Assembly (NCBI GenBank): GCA_030824805.1
Contig: JAPJRC010000019.1
Coordinates: forward strand, 1 to 33,350
Reading direction: 5' to 3'
Length of the DNA: 33,350 bases
Source: Micavibrio sp.
GTDB lineage: Bacteria; Pseudomonadota; Alphaproteobacteria; Micavibrionales; Micavibrionaceae
The position numbers and the translations under genes were made by a program. Below the pieces are notes generated by a model that saw only the letters and a list, made by a program, of their open reading frames with translations, was not told the DNA's origin and ran no database searches. The stretch's first letter is position 1. Every line of letters begins with the position of its first letter. This document shows, in pieces, positions 7,509-14,202 of this stretch.

Positions 7509-8728
7509 ATAGATACTCCGATGCGATCCGCGATTGTGTAGATGTCCTTGTCACCGCGACCTGACAAATTGATCACCATCAAATGATCCTTTGGCAATTC
7601 GGGTGCTTTTTTCATGACATAGGCCAATGCATGCGAGGATTCCAGCGCAGGGATGATACCTTCCATTTTGCTGCAATATTGGAAGGCCTGTACCGCCTCG
7701 TCATCCGTTACCGAAACATAATTTACGCGTTTCTGGTCATAAAGCCATGCGTGTTCAGGGCCGATACCGGGGTAATCAAGCCCTGCCGAAATAGAATGGG
7801 CCTCGGTTATCTGTCCGTCTGCATCCTGCAGGAAATACGATTTCATTCCGTGCAGCACGGCGGCTGCGCCCCCATTCAGGCTGGCGGCATGGAATTCCGT
7901 GTCAACGCCATGACCGGCGGCTTCGACCCCATACATTGCAACGGATGGATCGTCGAGGAAGGGATGGAACAATCCCATGGCGTTGGAGCCGCCGCCGATA
8001 CAGGCAACAAGGGAATCCGGAAGGCGGCCTTCCTTTTCCATGATCTGGGTGCGGACTTCGTTGCCGATGATGGACTGGAAGTCCCGCACCATTTCGGGAA
8101 ACGGATGCGGGCCGTTGACGGTGCCGATGAGGTAATAAGTGTCGTCCACATGGGCTACCCAGTGGCGCAAAGCTTCGTTGATGGCGTCTTTCAGGGATTG
8201 GGAACCGCTGGTCACGGGCACCACTTCAGCGCCCAGAAGCTTCATACGGAACACGTTCGGCTTTTGCCGCTCGATATCTTTTGCACCCATAAAAATTGTG
8301 CAGGGCATGTCGAAAAGTGCACAAATTGTTGCAGTAGCAACGCCGTGCTGGCCAGCACCGGTTTCAGCGATAATCTTGCGCTTGCCCATGCGGCGGGCCA
8401 CAAGGATCTGGCCAAGGCAATGGTTGATTTTGTGCGCGCCTGTGTGGTTCAGCTCTTCACGTTTGAAGTAGATTTTCGCGCCCCCCAATGCTTGCGTGGT
8501 TTTTGCCGCATAATATAGCGGCGAGGGACGGCCTATATAATCTTTTGCCAGAGCGTTGAATTCTGCCCAGAAATCGTCGTCATCCCGCGCTGCGTGAAAG
8601 GCCTTTTCCACCTCGAGAATGAGGGGCATGAGCGTTTCGGCCACATAGCGGCCGCCGTAGGGGCCGAAATGGCCGCGCTCGTCAGGGCCGGAGCGGAAAG
8701 AATTCGGGTTTTTGGGCTGTGCTGTCAT
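7505..8728 (-). CDS. trpB: tryptophan synthase beta chain
   Basis: A 407-residue PLP enzyme that joins indole and serine to give tryptophan. PLP would be bound by K100 in the motif ELNHTGAHKINHCLGQ. The ETGAGQHGVATAT segment, the phosphate-binding glycine loop CIGGGSNAMGLF and the C-terminal NLSGRGDKD are all present. Length is normal. The ATG at 8728 has AAAACCCTTCCC upstream, with only a weak ribosome binding site. It begins 44 nt after trpF ends, and its stop overlaps the GyrI-like gene instead of leading into trpA, which departs from the usual trpB-trpA adjacency. Confidence 0.98.
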   Translation of the reverse strand: MTAQPKNPNSFRSGPDERGHFGPYGGRYVAETLMPLILEVEKAFHAARDDDDFWAEFNALAKDYIGRPSPLYYAAKTTQALGGAKIYFKREELNHTGAHKINHCLGQILVARRMGKRKIIAETGAGQHGVATATICALFDMPCTIFMGAKDIERQKPNVFRMKLLGAEVVPVTSGSQSLKDAINEALRHWVAHVDDTYYLIGTVNGPHPFPEMVRDFQSIIGNEVRTQIMEKEGRLPDSLVACIGGGSNAMGLFHPFLDDPSVAMYGVEAAGHGVDTEFHAASLNGGAAAVLHGMKSYFLQDADGQITEAHSISAGLDYPGIGPEHAWLYDQKRVNYVSVTDDEAVQAFQYCSKMEGIIPALESSHALAYVMKKAPELPKDHLMVINLSGRGDKDIYTIADRIGVSI

Positions 8729-8772
8729 GGGAAGGGTTTTAACGGTTTGCCGATGCCGATGCCAGTTTTTCT

Positions 8773-9408
8773 TTAGGCGTTCCTGGTTGCTTTAATAAAA
8801 GCTTTGATTTTGATGGCGTCCTTGATGCCGCGTGTGCCTTCCACGCCGCTGGAAACATCCACGGCAGGCGGTTGGAAGTTTTTAACCGCTTCGCCCACAT
8901 TCTCAGGCGTTAAGCCACCGGCCAGCATCCATGGCAGCGGGCTTTGGAAATCTTTGAGCAGGTCCCAATCAAAAGACAGGCCGTTGCCGCCTGGCATATC
9001 GGCCGTTCCTTTGGCATCGAGAAGCAGCCAGTCAGCGCCCATGTAGAGATTGGCGGCTTTCAGATCTTCGCGTGTGGCAATGGAGAGCGCTTTCATAACC
9101 GGCTTTCCAAACTTCACCTTTATCTCCGCAACTCGCTCCGGTGTTTCGCTGCCATGAAGCTGGATAAGGTCGATGCGTACGTTTTCCAGAGTCTGGCACA
9201 AGGTTTCATCTGTGGGATCGACGAACAGCCCTGTTATGGTCACCGAATCCGGAACGTAAGAAGACAAATAGGCGGCCACTTCGATTTCGACATGGCGCGG
9301 CGAGGCCGGATGAAAAACCAATCCGACGAAATCCGCCCCTGCCTCAAGCGCGGCGGTCATGGTTTCGGGTGTGCTTAGCCCGCAGATCTTTACCTTGGTT
9401 TTGGACAT
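8773..9408 (-). CDS. trpF: phosphoribosylanthranilate isomerase
   Basis: A 211-residue TIM-barrel enzyme of the tryptophan pathway that carries out the Amadori rearrangement of phosphoribosylanthranilate. The general base C9 (KVKICGLSTPE) and general acid D131 (WLLLDAKG) are visible. The phosphate-binding motifs AGGLTPENVGEA and VDVSSGVEGTRGIKD close the barrel. The CTTCTCTCCTATG upstream sequence (AGGAG on the coding strand reads as TTCTCTCCT-ATG here) gives little ribosome-binding information, so start choice rests on family length. It follows pyrF by 15 nt and leads into trpB, the conserved trpF-trpB arrangement of alphaproteobacteria. Confidence 0.97.
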   Translation of the reverse strand: MSKTKVKICGLSTPETMTAALEAGADFVGLVFHPASPRHVEIEVAAYLSSYVPDSVTITGLFVDPTDETLCQTLENVRIDLIQLHGSETPERVAEIKVKFGKPVMKALSIATREDLKAANLYMGADWLLLDAKGTADMPGGNGLSFDWDLLKDFQSPLPWMLAGGLTPENVGEAVKNFQPPAVDVSSGVEGTRGIKDAIKIKAFIKATRNA

Positions 9409-9423
9409 AGGAGAGAAGTAAGC

Positions 9424-10125
9424 CTAGGCGGCGATAGAGTCCAGAATATCCTTCGCGGCTTTGGCCGGATCGGTGGCCTGGGTGATCGGGCGGCCGATAA
9501 CAAGATGCGTCGCGCCGAGTGACACGGCCTCGGCGGGTGTCATGATACGCTTCTGGTCCCCTGCATCTGACCCGGCGGGCCGGATTCCCGGAACCATAAG
9601 CACAAACTCAGGACCGAGCGTATCGCGTAGTTGTTTGATCTCGTGGGCAGAGCAGACCACGCCGTCGAGCCCCGCCTTGTGGGTGAGGGTAGCGAGGCGT
9701 TGAACCTGTTCCGATGCACCAGGCTGGCCCACCTCGGAAAGCGCGGTATCATTGAGGCTGGTCAATATTGTAACCGCCAGCAAACGGGTCGCTTTGGCGC
9801 AGGATAATTTCGCTACGCGCATCATCTCATAACCACCGCTGGCATGAACATTGAGAAACGATACGTCCAGCGAGGCCGCGGATTCGACCGCGCCAGCCAC
9901 CGTATTCGGAATATCATGGTATTTTAAATCCAAAAAAACATCGGGCCTGACCCGTTGATCGAGGATCATTTGAACCCCTTGTGGGCCGTGTCTGTTAAAG
10001 AACTCCAGACCCAGTTTTACACCACATCCTGCCTCGGTCACTGCCGCCGACAGCTCTTTTGCGTGACCAATATCTTTTGTGTCGATGGCGCAGTAGATGA
10101 GAGGGTGTCCCGATTTTGTTTTCAT
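9424..10125 (-). CDS. pyrF: orotidine 5'-phosphate decarboxylase
   Basis: A 233-residue TIM-barrel enzyme that decarboxylates OMP to UMP, the last step of pyrimidine synthesis. The catalytic array D66-x-K68-x-x-D71 is in VFLDLKYHDIPNT. The phosphate-binding GIRPAG and LGATHLVIGRPI segments are intact. The reading frame is open for another 30 codons upstream. I chose the ATG at 10125 because the family begins just before this strand (HPLIYCAIDT) and because it lies 1 nt after the lapA stop (TAA T ATG), a typical coupled junction. pyrF sits inside the otherwise tryptophan-directed block, which is common in this lineage. Confidence 0.96.
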   Translation of the reverse strand: MKTKSGHPLIYCAIDTKDIGHAKELSAAVTEAGCGVKLGLEFFNRHGPQGVQMILDQRVRPDVFLDLKYHDIPNTVAGAVESAASLDVSFLNVHASGGYEMMRVAKLSCAKATRLLAVTILTSLNDTALSEVGQPGASEQVQRLATLTHKAGLDGVVCSAHEIKQLRDTLGPEFVLMVPGIRPAGSDAGDQKRIMTPAEAVSLGATHLVIGRPITQATDPAKAAKDILDSIAA

Positions 10126-10126
10126 A

Positions 10127-10474
10127 TTATTTCTTGTCTGTGAAGCTGGACGGTATAAGTGTGTAGTTGTGGTGGGCGACCTGATTCTCATTGGCCGCTT
10201 CGATTTGTTTTTCAAGCGCTTTGATTTTTTTACGTTGCTCGCGACGTTCGTGGCGGAGACGTCCCATAGCAGCCCATGTCATAACCGCGCCAAAAAGGAA
10301 TCCGAAACCCACGCCGCCAAGTACGGGAACGTACACCGCAATCTCCACAGGGGGCTGAAAAGGGTTAAGGGTAAAGATACTGGTTTGCGGATTGTAAATC
10401 GCAAAGGCCACCGCGCCGATGATAAAGGGCAGCGTTAAAAGCCAAGCCAGAAGCGTGAAGAGGAAATCCTTCAT
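10127..10474 (-). CDS. lapA: LapA-domain inner-membrane protein
   Basis: A 115-residue protein with two hydrophobic helices (about residues 5-27 and 48-70) separated by a short periplasmic loop. A basic coiled-coil follows (RLRHERREQRKKIKALEKQI) in the cytoplasm. This is the layout of LapA (DUF1049) proteins, which in enterobacteria work with LapB in controlling lipopolysaccharide assembly. In alphaproteobacteria lapA typically lies between ihfB and the pyrF/trpF genes, as here. The coding strand upstream of the ATG reads GAAGGGATGT, a good ribosome binding site. No lapB is seen next to it. Assignment rests on topology and conserved position. Confidence 0.85.
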   Translation of the reverse strand: MKDFLFTLLAWLLTLPFIIGAVAFAIYNPQTSIFTLNPFQPPVEIAVYVPVLGGVGFGFLFGAVMTWAAMGRLRHERREQRKKIKALEKQIEAANENQVAHHNYTLIPSSFTDKK

Positions 10475-10557
10475 ACATCCCTTCTACCATGAAGGTCAGA
10501 CCATGGGGAGATTTTGCACAGGATATCCCGAGCCTGATGTGGATAAGAGGCAGGCAT

Positions 10558-10583
10558 AAAAAAAGCGCCCTGTAGGGCGCTTT
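10558..10583 (-). terminator. intrinsic terminator after ihfB
   Basis: Stem AAAGCGCCC (10562-10570) / GGGCGCTTT (10575-10583) with loop TGTA. On the minus strand the U tract continues through seven T residues to 10558. It lies 7 nt past the ihfB stop, so lapA and the trp block downstream need their own promoter in 10475-10557 or depend on read-through. Confidence 0.9.
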
Positions 10584-10589
10584 GAAATT

Positions 10590-10889
10590 TTATTCGTCGC
10601 CGTGATCGACGCCGCCGTTGAGACGCTCGCGCAGGCCTTTGCCGGTTTTAAAGAAGGGCAGGCGTTTTGCCTCCACTTTAACCGTTTCGCCCGTGCGGGG
10701 GTTACGGCCGGTTCTTGCATCGCGAGACTTTACTGAGAACGCCCCGAAGCCACGCAATTCCACGCGGTCGCCACGGGCCAGAGCCGTGGTGATTTCGTCA
10801 AAAACGGTGTCGACGATCTTCTCGACATCGCGCAGGAACAGATGGGGGTTGCGTTCCGCCAGTTTCTGGATGAGTTCGGATTTGGTCAT
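10590..10889 (-). CDS. ihfB: integration host factor beta subunit
   Basis: A 99-residue DNA-bending protein of the HU/IHF family that pairs with IhfA. The helical N-terminus (MTKSELIQKLAERNPHLF) leads into the beta saddle GDRVELRGFGAFSV. The DNA-intercalating arm is GRNPRTGE with its conserved proline, and the basic KRLPFFKTGKGLRERLN end follows. The sequence fits IHF-beta better than HU because of the RNPRTGE arm and the VELRGFGAF strand. AGGAG lies 8 nt upstream of the ATG at 10889. The 181-nt region upstream (10890-11070) holds a TTGACG that could be a -35 element, but I see no convincing -10 at the right distance. rpsA, its usual upstream neighbour, is displaced by four other genes. Confidence 0.96.
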   Translation of the reverse strand: MTKSELIQKLAERNPHLFLRDVEKIVDTVFDEITTALARGDRVELRGFGAFSVKSRDARTGRNPRTGETVKVEAKRLPFFKTGKGLRERLNGGVDHGDE

Positions 10890-11070
10890 GCCTAAATCTC
10901 CTCAAAGGCTGCCAGTCTTTAAAATCAAAGTGTTGGCTGCCGTACGCTTTTTCAATGGATACAATACTAGAATGACCCGAAAAATGGCCTAGCGTCAAGC
11001 AAAACATTGATAGAAAAGGATATTCTGCCTAAAAAGCCAAAAATGCCCAAAAGGCGCGGATTCTCTAGGA

Positions 11071-12078
11071 TTATCGCGGGATAGCCGCAAGTGTCAGTAA
11101 GTTTAGGCCTGGACGGGAGCCTGGCTTGGTGGACTTTTCATCCGGCGGTCCGACATCGATCCCGCCTTGGGGGACCAGAAAATAACCGATGAATTTGTAA
11201 TTGCCCATATCAGCGGTTCTGGGATTGGTTATTTTTCGTCCGCTGTAATCCGTATCCGTCACGTTCAACGGTCCATATTTATGCGACCAGCCGCCATCGC
11301 GGTTCTGACGGATATAGTGATATTCATGCGCATGATGAATGCTTTGCGTGTCCCTCTCAGCGCGGCGCATATAAAGAGCGGCGCGGTAATAGCCTTCCCG
11401 AGAGCCCATTTCAGAGCCCGTGAAAATCATACCATCGCTGACATTTCCCTTGATGATATGGCGAACATAGTGTTCGTAATTCGCTGCAATCTTTGTGTCT
11501 ATCTTCATAACAAAGGCATTGCCCAGCGTGCGGTTGCCGGGGGCGGCTTGGAAATCCGTGCCGCTTTTAGCCTTGTCGCGATCGTTTGCAGCGTAGGCGT
11601 AACAATTGTTGGTGCTCTGATATCCCTGCGCATGATTGGTCATCTTCAGCGCGAAAACCATGCGATATGTAGCTGCAGCGGAAAGTCCGTATCTTACGGA
11701 CAGCACAGAGGAAAGCTCAGGGATGGTATGCCCGGGATTGGCGTCGATAAAGCTGTTGACCATCTGTGAGGCGAGATAAGCCTTTTCGTTGTTCGTATGC
11801 GCTTTCCGGGGAAAGGAAGCCGTGCGCTCGGGGCTCTTCCCGTCATATTCCACAGCAAGCATACGTTCGATGGCCGGGCCGAATTCTTTGTAGAGCATCG
11901 TAAGATTTTCATTGCTGACATCGTTCCACAAATCCGGCTGGTATAGTGGGGCTGCCCGCAAGGACGGATCTTCCGGCGAAAAACTGCCCAAAGACACGGC
12001 CGCGAAAGTCGCGGCAATAGTGGTGGCGGCAAGACGTAAAGGCCTTTGAACGATTATCCCCATAAGGCTGTTTTGCAT
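11071..12078 (-). CDS. exported or membrane-anchored candidate Cys-His hydrolase
   Basis: A 335-residue protein starting with a basic segment and a hydrophobic stretch (about residues 14-31, LRLAATTIAATFAAVSLG), consistent with a signal peptide or anchor. The middle has NNCYAYAANDR with C159, followed by APGNRTLGNAF. About 90 residues later comes HAHEYHYIRQNRDGGWSHKYG, with H254 and H266, then DTDYSGRKITNPRTADMGNY and a GYFLVPQ strand. From memory this matches a scattered bacterial family with an NCYxYA cysteine and a HWYRQ...WSHK segment that looks like a papain- or NlpC-type thiol hydrolase. The catalytic role is inferred from motif order. It has its own transcript: a terminator separates it from the HAD gene upstream. 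Confidence 0.75.
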   Translation of the reverse strand: MQNSLMGIIVQRPLRLAATTIAATFAAVSLGSFSPEDPSLRAAPLYQPDLWNDVSNENLTMLYKEFGPAIERMLAVEYDGKSPERTASFPRKAHTNNEKAYLASQMVNSFIDANPGHTIPELSSVLSVRYGLSAAATYRMVFALKMTNHAQGYQSTNNCYAYAANDRDKAKSGTDFQAAPGNRTLGNAFVMKIDTKIAANYEHYVRHIIKGNVSDGMIFTGSEMGSREGYYRAALYMRRAERDTQSIHHAHEYHYIRQNRDGGWSHKYGPLNVTDTDYSGRKITNPRTADMGNYKFIGYFLVPQGGIDVGPPDEKSTKPGSRPGLNLLTLAAIPR

Positions 12079-12094
12079 AAGCTATATTTTCTGT

Positions 12095-12129
12095 CACGAA
12101 AAAACCGGACCCTTTGGGAATCCGGTTTT
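12095..12129 (-). terminator. intrinsic terminator after the HAD gene
   Basis: Arms AAAACCGGA (12101-12109) and TCCGGTTTT (12121-12129), with an inner CCC/GGG pairing. On the minus strand the hairpin follows the HAD stop by 14 nt and runs into six T residues. It also lies just upstream of the ATG at 12078, separating the two genes. Confidence 0.85.
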
Positions 12130-12142
12130 AAAGAGATAATCT

Positions 12143-13057
12143 TTAAATTGCAGGCTGAGGAAGAGCCACTGTCAAGGTTGGCTTATCATCAGAGGGGGGC
12201 AGAAAAACGCGGCTATGAAAAGTCGGCTTCTTTGCAGGATCCAGATCATCATTCAGCCACTGCACCGCCTTTGGCAGGTCGCGCATTGTCGAGATCACGA
12301 TATCGGCGCCGTTTTCAATAAGGGCCGCAGCATGGCTGGTTTTATCGGTGTAGAATTTTGCAGCAACCGTACCGACAACCTGTGTATCCGGACGCCCTGT
12401 TTTGGCGTAACGCACACCGGAAAGGCTGTCTTCCACGATTGCGCATTTGGCAGGGTCAAAATCGCTTTGCGCAAAAAACGCATCATATTTGTTGGGTGTG
12501 CCGTATCCGCTGAACCTGCGTGAGCCTTTGGGGAATATCTCGCCCAGTTGCGCGTTTGCGCCGGTTTCAGGGTCTATGGCATTGTCGATCGTGTCCATGC
12601 GGTCGCCGCGGCTTGTCGTGGCAAGCGCGATATTGTCCTTGCCCAGATCCTTGGCCAGTTGCGTCCATGCTTCGGTGGTGCCGGGAATGGATTTCAATTC
12701 CTGCGAAAAACGGTTGATGGTGGCGATGGTAATTTTATCGGCAATATAGGTCGCCACATCCTCAACGCAGGCACCGTCCATACCGCAATCCTGCGCGACC
12801 AGCGCCAGCGGCAGTCCGAGGTCCGGATTTTTGCCGGTTGGAAGGCGAAGATCGCCTTCGAACAGCGCTTTTACGATTTTGTCCGTGGATGTGCCCGGAA
12901 ACGCCGTGTAAATGTGATCGGCCGGCAAATGGGCCAGCGTATCGGAATTGTATTGCTTGATAAGCGCGAGACCTTCGTCGTCCATGATGCGCATAGCGAG
13001 ATCTTCGCTGTCTATGTTCACACCATCATTGTCTGTGACGACATGTTTGATTGTCAT
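12143..13057 (-). CDS. HAD-superfamily hydrolase (phosphatase / phosphoglucomutase-like)
   Basis: A 304-residue haloacid-dehalogenase-fold protein. Motif I is VTDNDGVNIDSE with nucleophile D9 and acid D11. Motif II is the threonine/serine of LATTSRGDR, the motif III lysine is likely in GTPNKYDAFF, and motif IV is AIVEDSLSGVRYAK. The DSE and EDSLSGV signatures place it near the CbbY/Gph subgroup, with an alpha-helical cap inserted after motif I. The substrate cannot be told from sequence. The open frame extends 19 codons upstream, but ATG 13057 has GAGGG 9 nt before it and fits a well-placed promoter at 13083-13111. Function as a small-molecule phosphatase is the simplest reading. Confidence 0.88.
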   Translation of the reverse strand: MTIKHVVTDNDGVNIDSEDLAMRIMDDEGLALIKQYNSDTLAHLPADHIYTAFPGTSTDKIVKALFEGDLRLPTGKNPDLGLPLALVAQDCGMDGACVEDVATYIADKITIATINRFSQELKSIPGTTEAWTQLAKDLGKDNIALATTSRGDRMDTIDNAIDPETGANAQLGEIFPKGSRRFSGYGTPNKYDAFFAQSDFDPAKCAIVEDSLSGVRYAKTGRPDTQVVGTVAAKFYTDKTSHAAALIENGADIVISTMRDLPKAVQWLNDDLDPAKKPTFHSRVFLPPSDDKPTLTVALPQPAI

Positions 13058-13082
13058 GTTTATGAACCCTCTTTTCCCGCAT

Positions 13083-13111
13083 CTTATACTATTGCGAGCA
13101 TCATAATTCAA
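13083..13111 (-). promoter_or_regulatory. sigma-70-type promoter of the HAD gene
   Basis: TTGAAT (13106-13111) and TATAAG (13083-13088, 5 of 6 consensus) on the minus strand with an ideal 17-nt spacer. The predicted start at about 13076 gives a leader of about 19 nt containing the GAGGG ribosome binding site. The -35 lies inside the palindrome at 13101-13120. Confidence 0.65.
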
Positions 13112-13120
13112 CAATTATGA
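13101..13120. promoter_or_regulatory. operator-like perfect palindrome
   Basis: Arms TCATAATT (13101-13108) and AATTATGA (13113-13120) are perfect reverse complements around a 4-nt centre. The 20-bp site covers the -35 element of the HAD promoter, the place where a dimeric repressor would block polymerase. No regulator gene lies next to it. Confidence 0.5.
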
Positions 13121-13153
13121 ATAATATTTTAAGACACTGTAATTAAAGACGCA

Positions 13154-13227
13154 TTTCGAGAAAGCATGGGCTTTCGATGGTTCGTAGTACTGGCTTTTTG
13201 CAAAACCTTTCTCGAAAATAATATAGT
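13154..13227 (+). promoter_or_regulatory. promoter with paired TTTCNNGAAA operator-like sites
   Basis: TTGCAA (13198-13203) and TATAGT (13222-13227) with an 18-nt spacer form a plausible promoter for the gene at 13256. The palindrome TTTCTCGAAA (13208-13217) lies inside the spacer. A second copy, TTTCGAGAAA (13154-13163), lies 54 bp upstream, close to five helical turns. This looks like a two-site repressor arrangement. Confidence 0.45.
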
Positions 13228-13255
13228 TATGAAAATATTAACAAAAGAGAGTTTT

Positions 13256-14140
13256 ATGCCGTCATCCGTGAAACCGAGCGAAGCATTGCAACCCCTAACC
13301 GACTACATTAAGAGCGAAGTGCCTGCTGCCGGGGCGATCGTGGATGGTGTAAGCCGCGGACTTGACAATGAAGTCATCGGGTTTCAAACCGCGCCGCTGG
13401 GCGGTACGGGCGTGGCCGCCGCTGTCGATTTTTACGACAAGGAAGCCTACCTGACCACCAACATTCAGGGCACAAAGTTCGATGCGGGCTTTTTGTCGAC
13501 GCGTTTCGGTGACGTTACAGGCGCGGGAAGCAGCTGGTTTGGCGGCAGCAATCTGGATAACAGCTTTCAAATGCCGCACGGCTTGGCGCTGCGCACGGAC
13601 AGCGCGGAATCGCTGAATATCGGTGGTGCAAAATTCGATGTTACTGGGCAGGCAGTGGCGGGGCTCAATGGCGATTATGGTGCGGAGTTGTTGGCCCGCG
13701 GCCGTGTTGCCGATTTCGAGGATGGGCATGCGAATATGGCGATGTCACTGTCGGCGGGTAACGTGGAAGGCCGCGCTTTTGCGCGCGCCGACGGCTATGG
13801 CAAAATCACGTACGAGGTTAATCCGGATCTGGCCATCTCGGGCGATGCACGTCTGACCTTGCGGGCACAGGAAAATGCGCCTGCGGTCTCTGCAGGTGTC
13901 GGCGCTTCGGTCGATTTCAGACTGAGTGAGGGTGGCAGGTTGCGCGGTATTGTGAACGGTGCGTTCAAGGGCGACAGCGGTGGAAATACAACGGCGGCTT
14001 ACGATGCCGGCATATATCGCGATCTGGGTCGGGAGCGCAGCACGAGCGGAAGCATCGGCGCTTATGTCGGTCAGGAATTCACAAACGGCCGTTCGGGCGC
14101 GGTGTTTGGCTTGCGCTATAATATGCCGTTCGGCGGTTAG
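13256..14140 (+). CDS. glycine-rich beta-repeat protein of unknown function
   Basis: About 294 residues from the ATG at 13256. This start follows AAAGAGAG and lies 28 nt after a predicted -10; the frame is open 30 codons further, and an ATG at 13229 is possible but would precede the predicted transcript start. From about residue 45 to the end the sequence is a run of short alternating strands with Gly/Ala/Asp turns (GLNGDYGAELLARGRV, GAYVGQEFTNGRSGAVFGLRY). This resembles a beta-barrel or beta-helix protein. No signal peptide is visible, so if it is an outer-membrane barrel its export route is unclear. It does not end in the aromatic residue typical of BAM substrates. I do not recognise the family. 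Confidence 0.7.
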   Translation: MPSSVKPSEALQPLTDYIKSEVPAAGAIVDGVSRGLDNEVIGFQTAPLGGTGVAAAVDFYDKEAYLTTNIQGTKFDAGFLSTRFGDVTGAGSSWFGGSNLDNSFQMPHGLALRTDSAESLNIGGAKFDVTGQAVAGLNGDYGAELLARGRVADFEDGHANMAMSLSAGNVEGRAFARADGYGKITYEVNPDLAISGDARLTLRAQENAPAVSAGVGASVDFRLSEGGRLRGIVNGAFKGDSGGNTTAAYDAGIYRDLGRERSTSGSIGAYVGQEFTNGRSGAVFGLRYNMPFGG

Positions 14141-14151
14141 ATTTCGTCATG

Positions 14152-14186
14152 AAAAAAAGGCCGCTCTTGCGAGCGGCCTTTTCGTG
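14152..14186. terminator. bidirectional intrinsic terminator
   Basis: Perfect 12-bp stem AAAAGGCCGCTC (14155-14166) / GAGCGGCCTTTT (14171-14182), loop TTGC. T tracts follow on both strands. It lies between the convergent gene ending at 14140 and rpsA ending at 14203 and can serve both. Confidence 0.92.
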
Positions 14187-14202
14187 TTTTTGAAACGATG
14201 CC

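Noticed and set aside
7583..8518. A 311-codon open frame antisense to trpB
   Set aside because: Shadow of trpB with no independent support.
11020..11070. A possible hairpin (GCC-TTTTG-GGC type) after the gene ending at 11071
   Set aside because: The stem is only 3-4 bp and several T runs are scattered, so it does not qualify as an intrinsic terminator.
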